Notes under the pieces: generated by a model | What the model saw: the letters and a program-made list of their open reading frames with translations, nothing else | What the model was told of the DNA's origin: nothing | Databases searched by the model: none | Assembly (NCBI GenBank): GCA_964619485.1 | Contig: CAZUCI010000001.1 | Coordinates: forward strand, 53,894 to 117,893 | DNA: 64,000 nt | From: UBA2882 sp964619485 | GTDB lineage: Bacteria > Bacillota > Clostridia > Lachnospirales > Lachnospiraceae | Direction: 5' to 3' | Made by a program: the position numbers and the translations under genes | Part shown: in pieces, positions 36,526-45,300 of the stretch | Layout: each line of letters opens with the position of its first letter | Position numbering within the stretch: position 1 is the first letter of the stretch

Positions 36526-37750
36526 TACAAAGGAACAATTGTTAAAGTATTTAAGTGAGAATAAGGCAGTTGTCATTTATGGAACAGGAGAAGTTGCTGG
36601 GGTGTTAGCATCCTGGATAGATAAAATTGGTGCTTGTGATAGAATAAAGTGTTTCTGTGTCTCATCAAAGGCAACTGGTACTCAGGAAAAGTTTTGGGGA
36701 AAATCGGTTATAGAACTATCCCAATTATCTCATATTGATAAAGGCTCAATTTTAGTAGCAACTATGCAAGATAAACATTTGGAAATTAGTAATACTATTT
36801 TAATTAATAAAGAGATAGATATAGAAAAAGTTGAGTTTCTTTTAGATTCATTGATTTATCAGTTAAGATTTGAAATGAAACAATATAAATTATTGGAAGA
36901 AAACAATAACTTACTAAAGAGTATTAGTAGAGAAAACGAAAAGAAGATGCCTAATACTCAACTGGGTTTTTCTGTTCATCTATGCGAACATTGCAATTTA
37001 AATTGTGCAGGATGTAATAATTTTTCGCCCTTGGCAAAAGAAACATTTACAGATATAAAAATTTATGAGCGAGATATGAAACGTTTAGCTGAATTATCTG
37101 GTGGAGATGCATATCGAATTCAGCTCACTGGCGGAGAACCATTCCTGAATAAACGTGCAATAGAATATGCAATAATTGCAAGAAAAAATTTCCCTAGTAG
37201 CAGGATCGGTTTTTTAACTAATGGAATCTTGCTAAAACAGCAAAGCAAAGAATTTTTCGAAAAGTGTAGAGAATATAGCATTGCCATTGATTTTTCACCT
37301 TATCCGTTGGATTTAGATTATGAAAGTATGCGGGATGAATTAATTAGTAGCGGAATTGATTCAAGATTTAATAGTGGAAATGAAATCATTGTAGATGGAA
37401 CATGGAGAAAAGAAACAATGACTTTAAAGTCAGATAACACAAATTCACCTGCAAAACATAATTGGTCTAATTGTTATATGGCGAATCTTTGTATTCAACT
37501 ATCAGATGGAAAATTGTCATGTACAAAGATTTCTTGTGTACATCATTTCTTGGATGCTTTTCCAGATAAATGTAAGGATATGAAGCTTTCACCAAGAGAT
37601 TTTATAGATATCTATAAGGTTGATGATGTACAACAAATATTTGATTTTTTTGCAAAACCGTTACCGTTTTGCCGATTTTGTGATGTGGATAATTATACGT
37701 ATGATGGTAAGTGGGCACAATCAAAAAGAGATATTTGTGAATGGATTTAA
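36518..37750 (+). CDS. Rossmann-like module fused to radical SAM enzyme, second copy
   Basis: A 410-aa protein whose ATG overlaps the previous stop by 8 bases. AGAGGAG at 36502-36508 supports this start over longer in-frame options. The N-terminal module (about 16-110) has VVIYGTGEVAGVLA. A linker helix leads to a radical SAM domain with CNLNCAGC (Cys159, 163, 166), QLTGGEPF and GFLTNGIL. The C-terminus has CYMANLC, LSCTKISC and FCRFC, probably auxiliary cluster ligands. The last ten codons are the left arm of the terminator hairpin. It closes the operon. The reaction is unknown. Confidence 0.88.
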   Translation: MIDTKEQLLKYLSENKAVVIYGTGEVAGVLASWIDKIGACDRIKCFCVSSKATGTQEKFWGKSVIELSQLSHIDKGSILVATMQDKHLEISNTILINKEIDIEKVEFLLDSLIYQLRFEMKQYKLLEENNNLLKSISRENEKKMPNTQLGFSVHLCEHCNLNCAGCNNFSPLAKETFTDIKIYERDMKRLAELSGGDAYRIQLTGGEPFLNKRAIEYAIIARKNFPSSRIGFLTNGILLKQQSKEFFEKCREYSIAIDFSPYPLDLDYESMRDELISSGIDSRFNSGNEIIVDGTWRKETMTLKSDNTNSPAKHNWSNCYMANLCIQLSDGKLSCTKISCVHHFLDAFPDKCKDMKLSPRDFIDIYKVDDVQQIFDFFAKPLPFCRFCDVDNYTYDGKWAQSKRDICEWI

Positions 37751-37780
37751 TCCGTTCACAAATATCTCTTTTTGATTGTG
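37716..37780. terminator. Bidirectional terminator, 30-bp arms, overlapping the gene end
   Basis: Left arm 37716-37745 and right arm 37751-37780 pair over 30 bases with a single G-T wobble around a TTTAA loop. The arms contain an A-run and a T-run, so each strand has a U-tract after a stem. It separates the convergent ends of the glycan operon and the CBS-methyltransferase gene. The left arm is coding (final residues and stop of the radical SAM gene). Confidence 0.9.
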
Positions 37781-37793
37781 GTAAATTGTTAGA

Positions 37794-38912
37794 TTATAAA
37801 ATTGAAGAATCATTAATTAGGGGTAATTGTAAGAAATTTTTTCGAATATACTTTGTATAATCCGGATGTTTAAATAAATGGCAAACTTTTACATTGTGAT
37901 TGTTTGAAACTCTTGTTTCACTAAATAACCACCAAGTTCCCCCTTGAGAACCTTCTGGTGAGATACATGCAATATCTTTATTTCTTTCGTTGAATTCCTT
38001 TATTGCTGCATTTTCCCCAACACATTCATAGCCTCCCATAATATCATCTGCATATAAATAAATTCTTGGCATCAGGTGTTTATACTGATTGCTTGACAAT
38101 AATTTCATGACAGGAACAGCAGAAGTATACAAATCGGTATCTAATGCTATTGCACCGATCGGTGCTGGATTGTATTGCTCAAAAAAAGACGCACAAGTGT
38201 CCTTCATATCCCCTAGTATTAGTGTTGTATCTTCTAATTTATCATATAGTCGTTCATAATCCATTTTAAAAAGACCAGCTTTCCAGTAGTATGACATATT
38301 TAAAATGTCACTACGTTCCTGAGAATTTTGCGCTGGAGGTAACCCATTAGAAGTATCAAAACCATATACATTAATATTAATATTAATTAGATGTCCTATT
38401 TCACGAGCGTGAAATTTCATAGTTAAAAGGCCGTTGCCACCTGCAACACCAAACTCGATTATGCTAATGGCGTTATATCCCAATGATTTAGCTTGTATAG
38501 CACTATCCCATATCATTCTTGCATAATGCATTCGTGGTAAATTATCACTATCAAAAAGGGACTTATAAAAAGCTCTGTTTCGAGTAAATATATCAATTAC
38601 ATTTCTATTTTCATCTAAAACAGGAATAAAATTAAACTTTCTTTGGCTGAATATATTTCGCGCTTCTTTATATATATCTTCAGTATTCTTTAGTGTCGTA
38701 CAATCTTTATTTACAAAGTTTCCAACATGTTCACCGCCATTTGTATTAGATGCGATTATTCTTTCCCAATCACATTTACCTAGTATTCCCATAAATTTAT
38801 CTTCTGAATCTAAAACAAGAGTCTCCCCTCCCGATTTTGACCAATTCCACCATGCTGTGTATAGAGTATCGTCCTCGTGTGCCACATAATCTTTTAATTT
38901 TATATTATACAT
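37794..38912 (-). CDS. CBS-domain pair fused to TylF/MycF-like O-methyltransferase domain
   Basis: A 372-aa protein on the opposite strand. The N-terminal 110 residues look like two CBS repeats (ETLVLDSEDKFMGILGKCDW and FNFIPVLDENRNVIDIFTRN), which bind adenosyl nucleotides. The C-terminal domain (about 140-355) is a class I methyltransferase with IIEFGVAGGNGLLTM for S-adenosylmethionine, a YGFDTSNGLP segment, and ALDTDLYTS, as in TylF/MycF sugar O-methyltransferases. The ATG follows AAGGAG. It is AT-rich like the operon that ends against it, so it probably belongs to the same transferred segment. A role in methylating the glycan, gated by nucleotide binding to the CBS pair, is inference. Confidence 0.85.
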   Translation of the reverse strand: MYNIKLKDYVAHEDDTLYTAWWNWSKSGGETLVLDSEDKFMGILGKCDWERIIASNTNGGEHVGNFVNKDCTTLKNTEDIYKEARNIFSQRKFNFIPVLDENRNVIDIFTRNRAFYKSLFDSDNLPRMHYARMIWDSAIQAKSLGYNAISIIEFGVAGGNGLLTMKFHAREIGHLINININVYGFDTSNGLPPAQNSQERSDILNMSYYWKAGLFKMDYERLYDKLEDTTLILGDMKDTCASFFEQYNPAPIGAIALDTDLYTSAVPVMKLLSSNQYKHLMPRIYLYADDIMGGYECVGENAAIKEFNERNKDIACISPEGSQGGTWWLFSETRVSNNHNVKVCHLFKHPDYTKYIRKNFLQLPLINDSSIL

Positions 38913-39101
38913 TTAAAGATGTCTCCTTAACATTGATTAATAGTAATTGCGTAACTTAAAATATCACTGATTTGCTACGTGCAGATAGTTAAACATATCA
39001 TTGTAATGTTCTTTTATTTTGAACTTCTTTGCGGAATGTGTCAAGAAAATAGGCATTTTTTAGGGCTGTTTATACAAAGAAATCTTTTTTAAATTTTTCT
39101 C

Positions 39102-39129
39102 TAAAGTTTCCCCGAAATCCTGCCGATAC
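39102..39129 (+). promoter_or_regulatory. Sigma-28 (SigD/FliA)-type promoter of flgM
   Basis: TAAA at 39102-39105, a 16-base spacer and GCCGATAC at 39122-39129, against the consensus TAAA-N15-GCCGATAA. The 38913-39188 intergenic stretch holds nothing else I can name; it is AT-rich. Confidence 0.8.
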
Positions 39130-39188
39130 TATTTCTGAAGAAAGAAAAATGCACAAAATTGAGCATTCCATGGAAGGAGGAAGGTCTT

Positions 39189-39473
39189 ATGCGTATCGGA
39201 CCATATACTCAGATTCAGCAGTTGTATAATACAGCTCAAACAGCCAAAACGGATAAAACATCCAGAAAAGGATTTTCGGATGCGGTTTCTATTTCCAGTG
39301 CTGGCAAGGATATACAGACAGCTAAGGCAGCAGTTGCAGGTGCACCTGATGTGAGAAGCGAGCTTACTAATTCTATTAAATCGCAGATTGATGCGGGAAC
39401 CTATGATGTAAGTGCTGACAGTTTAGCAGATAAACTTCTGGAAAAATGGAATCAGGGAGCAATGACCCTGTAG
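39189..39473 (+). CDS. flgM: Anti-sigma-28 factor FlgM
   Basis: Binds the flagellar sigma factor and holds it inactive until the hook is complete. The 94-aa product starts at ATG 39189 behind AAGGAGGAAGG, rather than the longer in-frame start at 39159. The N-terminus (MRIGPYTQIQQLY) and the C-terminal sigma-binding helices (VRSELTNSIKSQIDAGTYDV, then LADKLLEKW) match short Firmicute FlgM proteins. It is first in the late flagellar operon and under a sigma-28-type promoter, giving negative feedback. FlgN follows after 13 bases. Confidence 0.93.
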   Translation: MRIGPYTQIQQLYNTAQTAKTDKTSRKGFSDAVSISSAGKDIQTAKAAVAGAPDVRSELTNSIKSQIDAGTYDVSADSLADKLLEKWNQGAMTL

Positions 39474-39486
39474 AGAGGAAATTCCA

Positions 39487-40005
39487 ATGGCAAGTCTGAT
39501 TGAAAATCTTTGCAGTTTTTTAGAACAGGAAAATAGTGAATATGAAAAGCTGTTGGAGTTATCCATGCAGAAGACGCCTGCCATTATTGAGGGCGATGTT
39601 GAAAAATTAGGAAAAATCACGGATGAGGAACAAATAATCGTTGGTCATATTAACAGCCTGGACAAACAGAGAGAACAGGTAATGAAGGACGTGGCCAGCG
39701 TACTTAACAAGGATGTTATGACACTGAAATTAGACCAGCTGACAGTTATGCTGGCATCAAGACCTGCCGAGGCAGGCAGACTTTCGGAAATTCACAGAAG
39801 GCTGAAGCTTACTATGGATCAGATGGTTCGCGTTAACAATCATAACAGGGATCTCATTGAACGTTCTCTGGAAATGGTTGAATATGACATGAACGTCATT
39901 AAGAGTCTGAAAGCAGCACCGGAGACGGCAAATTATGATCGGAATGCTTTTAATTCCGGCAGTAATCTTGGCGCAGGGGCAGGTGCTTTCGATGCCAGAC
40001 AGTAG
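39487..40005 (+). CDS. flgN: FlgN-like chaperone for hook-associated proteins
   Basis: A 172-aa, largely helical cytoplasmic protein expected to escort FlgK and FlgL to the flagellar export gate. The helical pattern LIENLCSFLEQENSEYEKLLEL, the EEQ middle and RVNNHNRDLIERSLEMVEYD match the FlgN family. The position between flgM and flgK is the usual one. The C-terminal tail is Gly/Asn-rich and probably disordered. An AGAGGAAA site precedes the ATG. Confidence 0.9.
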   Translation: MASLIENLCSFLEQENSEYEKLLELSMQKTPAIIEGDVEKLGKITDEEQIIVGHINSLDKQREQVMKDVASVLNKDVMTLKLDQLTVMLASRPAEAGRLSEIHRRLKLTMDQMVRVNNHNRDLIERSLEMVEYDMNVIKSLKAAPETANYDRNAFNSGSNLGAGAGAFDARQ

Positions 40006-40025
40006 CTGCAAAGAGGTGATAGCTT

Positions 40026-41672
40026 ATGTCTTTAATGGGCAATTTATATATCGGAACATCTGGATTACAATCAAGTCAAAATGCACTGAATACAGTTGCA
40101 CATAATCTGTCCAATGCCGGTACCGCAGGGTATACCAGACAGCAGATTGCGCAGGCTGACAGAAGATATAATACCATTTCTGTGAACTCCGGTTCCGTGT
40201 CAAACAAACAGACGGGACTGGGAGTTTATTATTCTCAGACCAGACAGGTCAGAGACTATTTCCTGGATCAAACATATAGAGAAGAAGTGGGCCGTAAGTC
40301 TTTCTATGAGACCTCCTACAGCGCCTTATCACAGGTTGAGGATTTGCTGGGTGAGTTGAATGGAGAGTCTTTTAACGAGTCCTTAAACAGCCTTTGGGAG
40401 GCTGTACAGGAGCTGGCAAAGGAGCCTTCCAGTACAGTTAAGCAGGGGCTTCTTGTGCAGCGTGCATCACAGTTTCTGGAACGCTCACAGGCGGTATACA
40501 AGGATCTGAGTGATTTTCAGGACAATCTGAATGACCAGGTAAAGGGTAATGTAGACCGGGTGAATACGATTGCCAAAAGAATAAATGTACTAAATGATGA
40601 AATTATTAAAATAGAGGTTGGCGGTGCAGAGCATGCCAACGATTTAAGAGATGAGCGGAACAGTCTGCTTGACGAGCTTGGCGGACTGATACATATAGAT
40701 TACAGTGAAGATTATGATGGCGCCGTACTGGTTAAAGCAGAGGGACATCAGCTGGTTGGGCGCGACCAGACCTATGAGATTGGTATGACTATCGACGGAG
40801 ATACCGGTTTTTACACCCCTTATTGGAAAATTGATGCCAAGGTAACAACTGGCACAGATGGAACGGCAAAACCGGATATCAGCAACTGTAAAGTATTTGA
40901 TGTGACACAGACTGTGTCCACAGACAGGGATACTGATATCGGAACAATTAAGGCACAGCTTTTGGCAAGAGGAGATCATCGGGCTGATTATGCTGATTTA
41001 AATGCAAAGACCTATAATGAGACGATTTCCCAGTCGATTATCATGAATGTTCAGGCAGAGTTTGACAATCTGATTCATTCTGTGACAACGCAGTTTAATA
41101 AGGTTCTTTCTGATGCGGCCGACCCGGCTAATGGATATCTTGTTGACGACGCAGGCAATCCGCTTCAGATGTTTCAAAAGATAGCCAGCAAGGGGTATGA
41201 CGACAGCGGAAATTACGTGGCAGAGGATTTGTCAGATGGAAAGGAAAATACACTTTATTCCATTACAAACCTGTGTATTAACCCTGATTTAAAAAAAGAA
41301 GCAACACTTTTAAATTTTATCCGTCCGGATGGGAAAGAGGATTATGCAGCGGCCCAAAGCCTGCAAAATGTGTTTACTACAGAATCCTATACCTTAAACC
41401 CGAACGTAACCAACAAGAGTAATCTGGTGGATTACTATTCCAATCTGGTCAGCCAGGTGGCGAACACAGGCTCTGTTTTCAAAAGTGTTTATGAGAACCA
41501 GACAGCCACAGTGAACAGCACAGAAACTGCAAGGCAGCAGGTGGTTGGCGTTTCCGACGACGAAGAATTGAGCAGTATGATCAAATTTCAGAATGCCTAT
41601 AATGCTTCCAGCCGGTATATCAATGTTGTCAGTGAAATGCTGGAGCATATGATCAGTACACTGGGAGCATGA
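40026..41672 (+). CDS. flgK: Flagellar hook-associated protein FlgK, first copy
   Basis: Forms the junction between hook and filament outside the cell. This 548-aa protein has the N-terminal rod-protein motif (NLYIGTSGLQSSQNALNTVA, HNLSNAGTAGYTRQ) and the C-terminal helix (SMIKFQNAYNASSRYINVV, EMLEHMI). There is no signal peptide, as expected for a protein exported by the flagellar apparatus. It lies 20 bases after flgN. A second FlgK-type gene follows at 41736. Confidence 0.94.
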   Translation: MSLMGNLYIGTSGLQSSQNALNTVAHNLSNAGTAGYTRQQIAQADRRYNTISVNSGSVSNKQTGLGVYYSQTRQVRDYFLDQTYREEVGRKSFYETSYSALSQVEDLLGELNGESFNESLNSLWEAVQELAKEPSSTVKQGLLVQRASQFLERSQAVYKDLSDFQDNLNDQVKGNVDRVNTIAKRINVLNDEIIKIEVGGAEHANDLRDERNSLLDELGGLIHIDYSEDYDGAVLVKAEGHQLVGRDQTYEIGMTIDGDTGFYTPYWKIDAKVTTGTDGTAKPDISNCKVFDVTQTVSTDRDTDIGTIKAQLLARGDHRADYADLNAKTYNETISQSIIMNVQAEFDNLIHSVTTQFNKVLSDAADPANGYLVDDAGNPLQMFQKIASKGYDDSGNYVAEDLSDGKENTLYSITNLCINPDLKKEATLLNFIRPDGKEDYAAAQSLQNVFTTESYTLNPNVTNKSNLVDYYSNLVSQVANTGSVFKSVYENQTATVNSTETARQQVVGVSDDEELSSMIKFQNAYNASSRYINVVSEMLEHMISTLGA

Positions 41673-41735
41673 TCAGCCAGGTGACCTTTGAGAGAAAATA
41701 ACAGGATTAGACAGATGAAGTAAGGAGTGAGCAGA

Positions 41736-43619
41736 ATGGCATCTACCTTTTTTGGACTGAATATCGCATATACGGGTCTTACTGCGGCGAATGCTGCATT
41801 AAATACCACATCCAACAATATTTCCAATGTAAATACAGAAGGCTATTCCCGCCAGCAGGTAACACAGCAGGCGGCCAATGCACTTCGTACTTATACAAGC
41901 TACGGATGCTCGGGAGCCGGTGTTGATACCACGGCAATAGAGCGTCAGAGGGATGCCTTTTATGATTTTAAGTACTGGAATAACAATGCCCAGAAGGGTG
42001 AGTATGAAGAGCTGCAGTATTATATGAAGCAGATTGAGGATTATTTCAAGGATGATTCCACGGTAAAGGGCTTCAATGCTATTTTTGATGAGATGTACGC
42101 ATCATTGGAAGAGCTGGTTAAGAATCCCGGGGATTCTACTACAAAGGCGCAGTTTGTGGGATATGCACAGAGTCTGACCTATTATTTTAACACCATGTCC
42201 TCCAACCTGCAGAACATGCAGATTGATGCAAATCAGGAAATTAAAAACAAGGTTGCACAGATTAATTCCTATGCACAGGAGATTTCCTCCCTGAATAAGC
42301 AGATTAACGTCATCGAACTGACCGGCGCAACGGCCAATGAATTGCGGGATCAGAGAGATTTGATTATCGATAAGCTGTCTTTGATTGTCGATGTTGAGAC
42401 AGAGGAGCAGCAGGTTCGCGATACCAATAATCCGGACAGGACAACAGGGGCCACCAGATATCTGGTAAAAATTGCCGGAGGGCAGACTCTTGTTGATGCG
42501 GGACGGTACAATGAACTGGCATGTCAGGCAAAACCGAATTATGCGGATACCAATCAGTCTGATGCAACAGGACTTTATAATATTTACTGGAGTGATGGAA
42601 GAGAGTTTTCTATTTATAATGACCAGATTGGTGGGGAGTTGCGCGGACTGATAGAAATCAGGGATGGAAACAATGCAGAGAATTTCCAGGGAACCGTAAG
42701 TGAAATCGGAGCCAACGCAGAGGGGAAAACAACAGTCAAGGTCGATGTCAGTGCAAGCTATTTAAAAACACTTGCTGCCTGCACGCTTCCAAGTGACGGT
42801 GGCGTTATCAGACTGGGAAATAAAGAATATTATTTTGATGATTTTTCAGCTACCTATGGAGATGATGGGCTGATTTCCGACTATACCTTTACCATCAGCA
42901 ATGATACAACCAAAAACCAGACACAGCCGGACAGCAGCCGTGTCGGCAAGGATGCCAATGTCGGATATTCTGTGGCGTATCAGGGAATCCCATATTATCA
43001 GGAGCAGCTTAATGAATGGACGAGAACCTTTTCAGAGGTGTTTAATAAAGTATTAACTCAGGATGGAGCTATTGATGGACATGGAAATTCTGCCGATATA
43101 TTATTTGTAGCAGATTCAGCGACGGACAGCACACAGATGAAATTTACAGATTCCGCTTCTGTTGCAGCAGGGACAGTGATAAGCAGCAAGGACGACAGCT
43201 ATTATTATCTGACAGCACAAAATTTCAATATCAATACGGATATTATAGACGACCCACAGAAGCTGGCAACTCATACCGGTGGTGTGGATGAGAACAGTAA
43301 AAATGATATAGCGACTGAGCTGGTGAAATTAAAAAGTGATACGTCCATGATGAGTTTCCGTGGCTGCAGCGCAGGAGAATTTCTGCAGTGTGTACTTTCA
43401 GATGTAGCGCTGAATGCACAAAATGCCAATACATTTTACAGCAGCTACAGCAATATCGCAACAACCATTGATAATCAGAGACTTTCCATCAGTGGTGTCG
43501 ATTCAGATGAAGAGGCTTTAAACCTGGTGCAGTACCAGCATGCCTATCAGCTGGCCAGCCAGATGATTTCGGTTTTGACAGAGGTATATGACAGATTGAT
43601 TTTACAGACAGGTGTTTAA
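41736..43619 (+). CDS. FlgK-like hook-associated protein, second copy
   Basis: A 627-aa paralogue of the preceding gene, with the same ends: TFFGLNIAYTGLTAANAALN, NNISNVNTEGYSRQ, and at the C-terminus LNLVQYQHAYQLASQMISVL. The central region is longer and unlike the first copy. AAGGAG at 41722-41727 favours ATG 41736; the GTG at 41727 is part of that site. Two FlgK-type genes in a row could form a two-layer junction or be used alternatively; which is not shown by the sequence. FlgL follows after 74 bases. Confidence 0.9.
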   Translation: MASTFFGLNIAYTGLTAANAALNTTSNNISNVNTEGYSRQQVTQQAANALRTYTSYGCSGAGVDTTAIERQRDAFYDFKYWNNNAQKGEYEELQYYMKQIEDYFKDDSTVKGFNAIFDEMYASLEELVKNPGDSTTKAQFVGYAQSLTYYFNTMSSNLQNMQIDANQEIKNKVAQINSYAQEISSLNKQINVIELTGATANELRDQRDLIIDKLSLIVDVETEEQQVRDTNNPDRTTGATRYLVKIAGGQTLVDAGRYNELACQAKPNYADTNQSDATGLYNIYWSDGREFSIYNDQIGGELRGLIEIRDGNNAENFQGTVSEIGANAEGKTTVKVDVSASYLKTLAACTLPSDGGVIRLGNKEYYFDDFSATYGDDGLISDYTFTISNDTTKNQTQPDSSRVGKDANVGYSVAYQGIPYYQEQLNEWTRTFSEVFNKVLTQDGAIDGHGNSADILFVADSATDSTQMKFTDSASVAAGTVISSKDDSYYYLTAQNFNINTDIIDDPQKLATHTGGVDENSKNDIATELVKLKSDTSMMSFRGCSAGEFLQCVLSDVALNAQNANTFYSSYSNIATTIDNQRLSISGVDSDEEALNLVQYQHAYQLASQMISVLTEVYDRLILQTGV

Positions 43620-43693
43620 GCTAAAATGAAGTAAGTCGCAAAAATAACGGGCATCAGGACTTTCCTGTGTGCTAAAATTTGGAGGCGTAGAGT

Positions 43694-45256
43694 ATGAGAA
43701 TAACCAATAAAATTATTCAGAATAATGCAATTGGAAATATCAATGGCAATAAAGTGTTGGAGGACCAGCTGAATACTCAGCTTTCTACCGGAAAAAAGGT
43801 AAACCGTCCAAGTGATGACCCGGTTGTGGCAATCCGTGCATTAAGACTTCGTACCAATTTGAGTCAGGTAAACCAGTATTACAAGAACAATGTTCCGGAT
43901 GCGAAAAGCTGGCTGACCATCACAGAGGATGCCATCAATACGGCGACCAGCGTTATCAATGATATGTATTCTGACTGCACCACGGGTTCTGAGGGCTTTA
44001 AAACAGCAGATGACAGACAGAAGATTCTGGATAACCTGAAGGGCCTTCGCGACGAAATGTATGCCATTGGAAATGCGGATTATGCCGGAAGATATGTTTT
44101 TACGGGCTATCGTACAGACACCTCCCTGACCTTTGGAAAGGATACCACCCAGAAGTATACGGTGACAGAGCAGCTGACGGCCTCCGATATTGGAAGCATG
44201 ACTTACGTGTCTACGGACAATCTGGAAAATCTTACTGAAGCAGGGGCAGCGGGCCTGACAACTACAGAAAATGATATTTCAAACAATACCTTGTATCGTA
44301 TTCGGTTAGCTTATGATGACTGTGATGCGGGGACAGCACCTTCTATTCAATATTATGATGCGGACGGAAATCAGCAGACAGTTACGGCGACTGTCATTTC
44401 TGCCAATGACAGTACACAGGATGCCTATATGGCACTCCAGGGGGACGCATCGGACGCAGCGGTTTTTATTCCTGAAACAGGAGAACTGATTCTTTCTGAC
44501 AGTCTGAGGGATAAGCTTCAGGGAGTAAAGGATCTTCCGGGAACCACTGATGCGGCCGGAAATGATATTAATGAAGCAGAAATCAGAATCACCTATGATA
44601 AATCCGAATGGGGCAAGAACGACCTAAGACCGGAACATTATTTTTATTGTGAAACCACAACCGCAGGCGGAACATTAAAATATAATGAAGGATATTTAAA
44701 CGGTCAGACAGATGATGATTCCAAACAGATTATTTCCTATGATGTCGGTTTTGGACAGAGCATTCGTGTCAATACCATGGCAAGTGAAGTTTTTACACCT
44801 GACATCGGGAGAGACATTGGAGAAATGATAACTGCGGTTGAAGATGTTGTGAACATGGAGACTGCGATTTCCAAGCTGGAAAATCTGGTAAAAAATGCCA
44901 CAGATGATACGACAAAGGCAAGCCTGCAGGAAAAACTGGATGCCGCCAATAAGGCAAAAACCTATTTGGAGGGAAAAATGCAGAAATGCTTCGAGAGTGG
45001 AATTACAAAGTCACAGGGATATTTAAGCCAGACAAATACTGCGCTGACGTCGGTTGGTAACCGTGCAGCACGTGTGGATCTGGTGGAGAACCGCCTTTCC
45101 TCCCAGCAGACAAGCTTTAAGACCCTGTCCTCGGAAAATGAGGATGCGGACCTGACAGAGGTAGCAGTTGAGCTGAGCAGTGTAGAGCTTTCCTATCAGG
45201 CTGCATTAATGGCAACCGGTAAAATCACACAGACAACGTTACTTAATTACTTATAG
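43694..45256 (+). CDS. flgL: Flagellar hook-associated protein FlgL
   Basis: Second junction protein joining FlgK to flagellin. This 520-aa protein has the flagellin-like N-terminus MRITNKIIQNNAIGNING, TQLSTGKKVNRPSDDP, and a C-terminal helix with EVAVELSSVELSYQAALMAT. It is longer than many FlgL proteins (about 300 aa) because of a central insert that may be exposed on the outside. It is preceded by TTTGGAGGCG. fliW follows. Confidence 0.93.
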   Translation: MRITNKIIQNNAIGNINGNKVLEDQLNTQLSTGKKVNRPSDDPVVAIRALRLRTNLSQVNQYYKNNVPDAKSWLTITEDAINTATSVINDMYSDCTTGSEGFKTADDRQKILDNLKGLRDEMYAIGNADYAGRYVFTGYRTDTSLTFGKDTTQKYTVTEQLTASDIGSMTYVSTDNLENLTEAGAAGLTTTENDISNNTLYRIRLAYDDCDAGTAPSIQYYDADGNQQTVTATVISANDSTQDAYMALQGDASDAAVFIPETGELILSDSLRDKLQGVKDLPGTTDAAGNDINEAEIRITYDKSEWGKNDLRPEHYFYCETTTAGGTLKYNEGYLNGQTDDDSKQIISYDVGFGQSIRVNTMASEVFTPDIGRDIGEMITAVEDVVNMETAISKLENLVKNATDDTTKASLQEKLDAANKAKTYLEGKMQKCFESGITKSQGYLSQTNTALTSVGNRAARVDLVENRLSSQQTSFKTLSSENEDADLTEVAVELSSVELSYQAALMATGKITQTTLLNYL

Positions 45257-45300
45257 AAAAAGTACGGATAACAAAATCAAATATAGCAGGAGGTTTATGA

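Noticed and set aside
24865..37750. RiPP biosynthetic cluster based on the radical SAM genes
   Set aside because: Spaces between genes are too short for a precursor peptide, and there is no peptidase, transporter or leader-binding domain. All partners are glycan enzymes.
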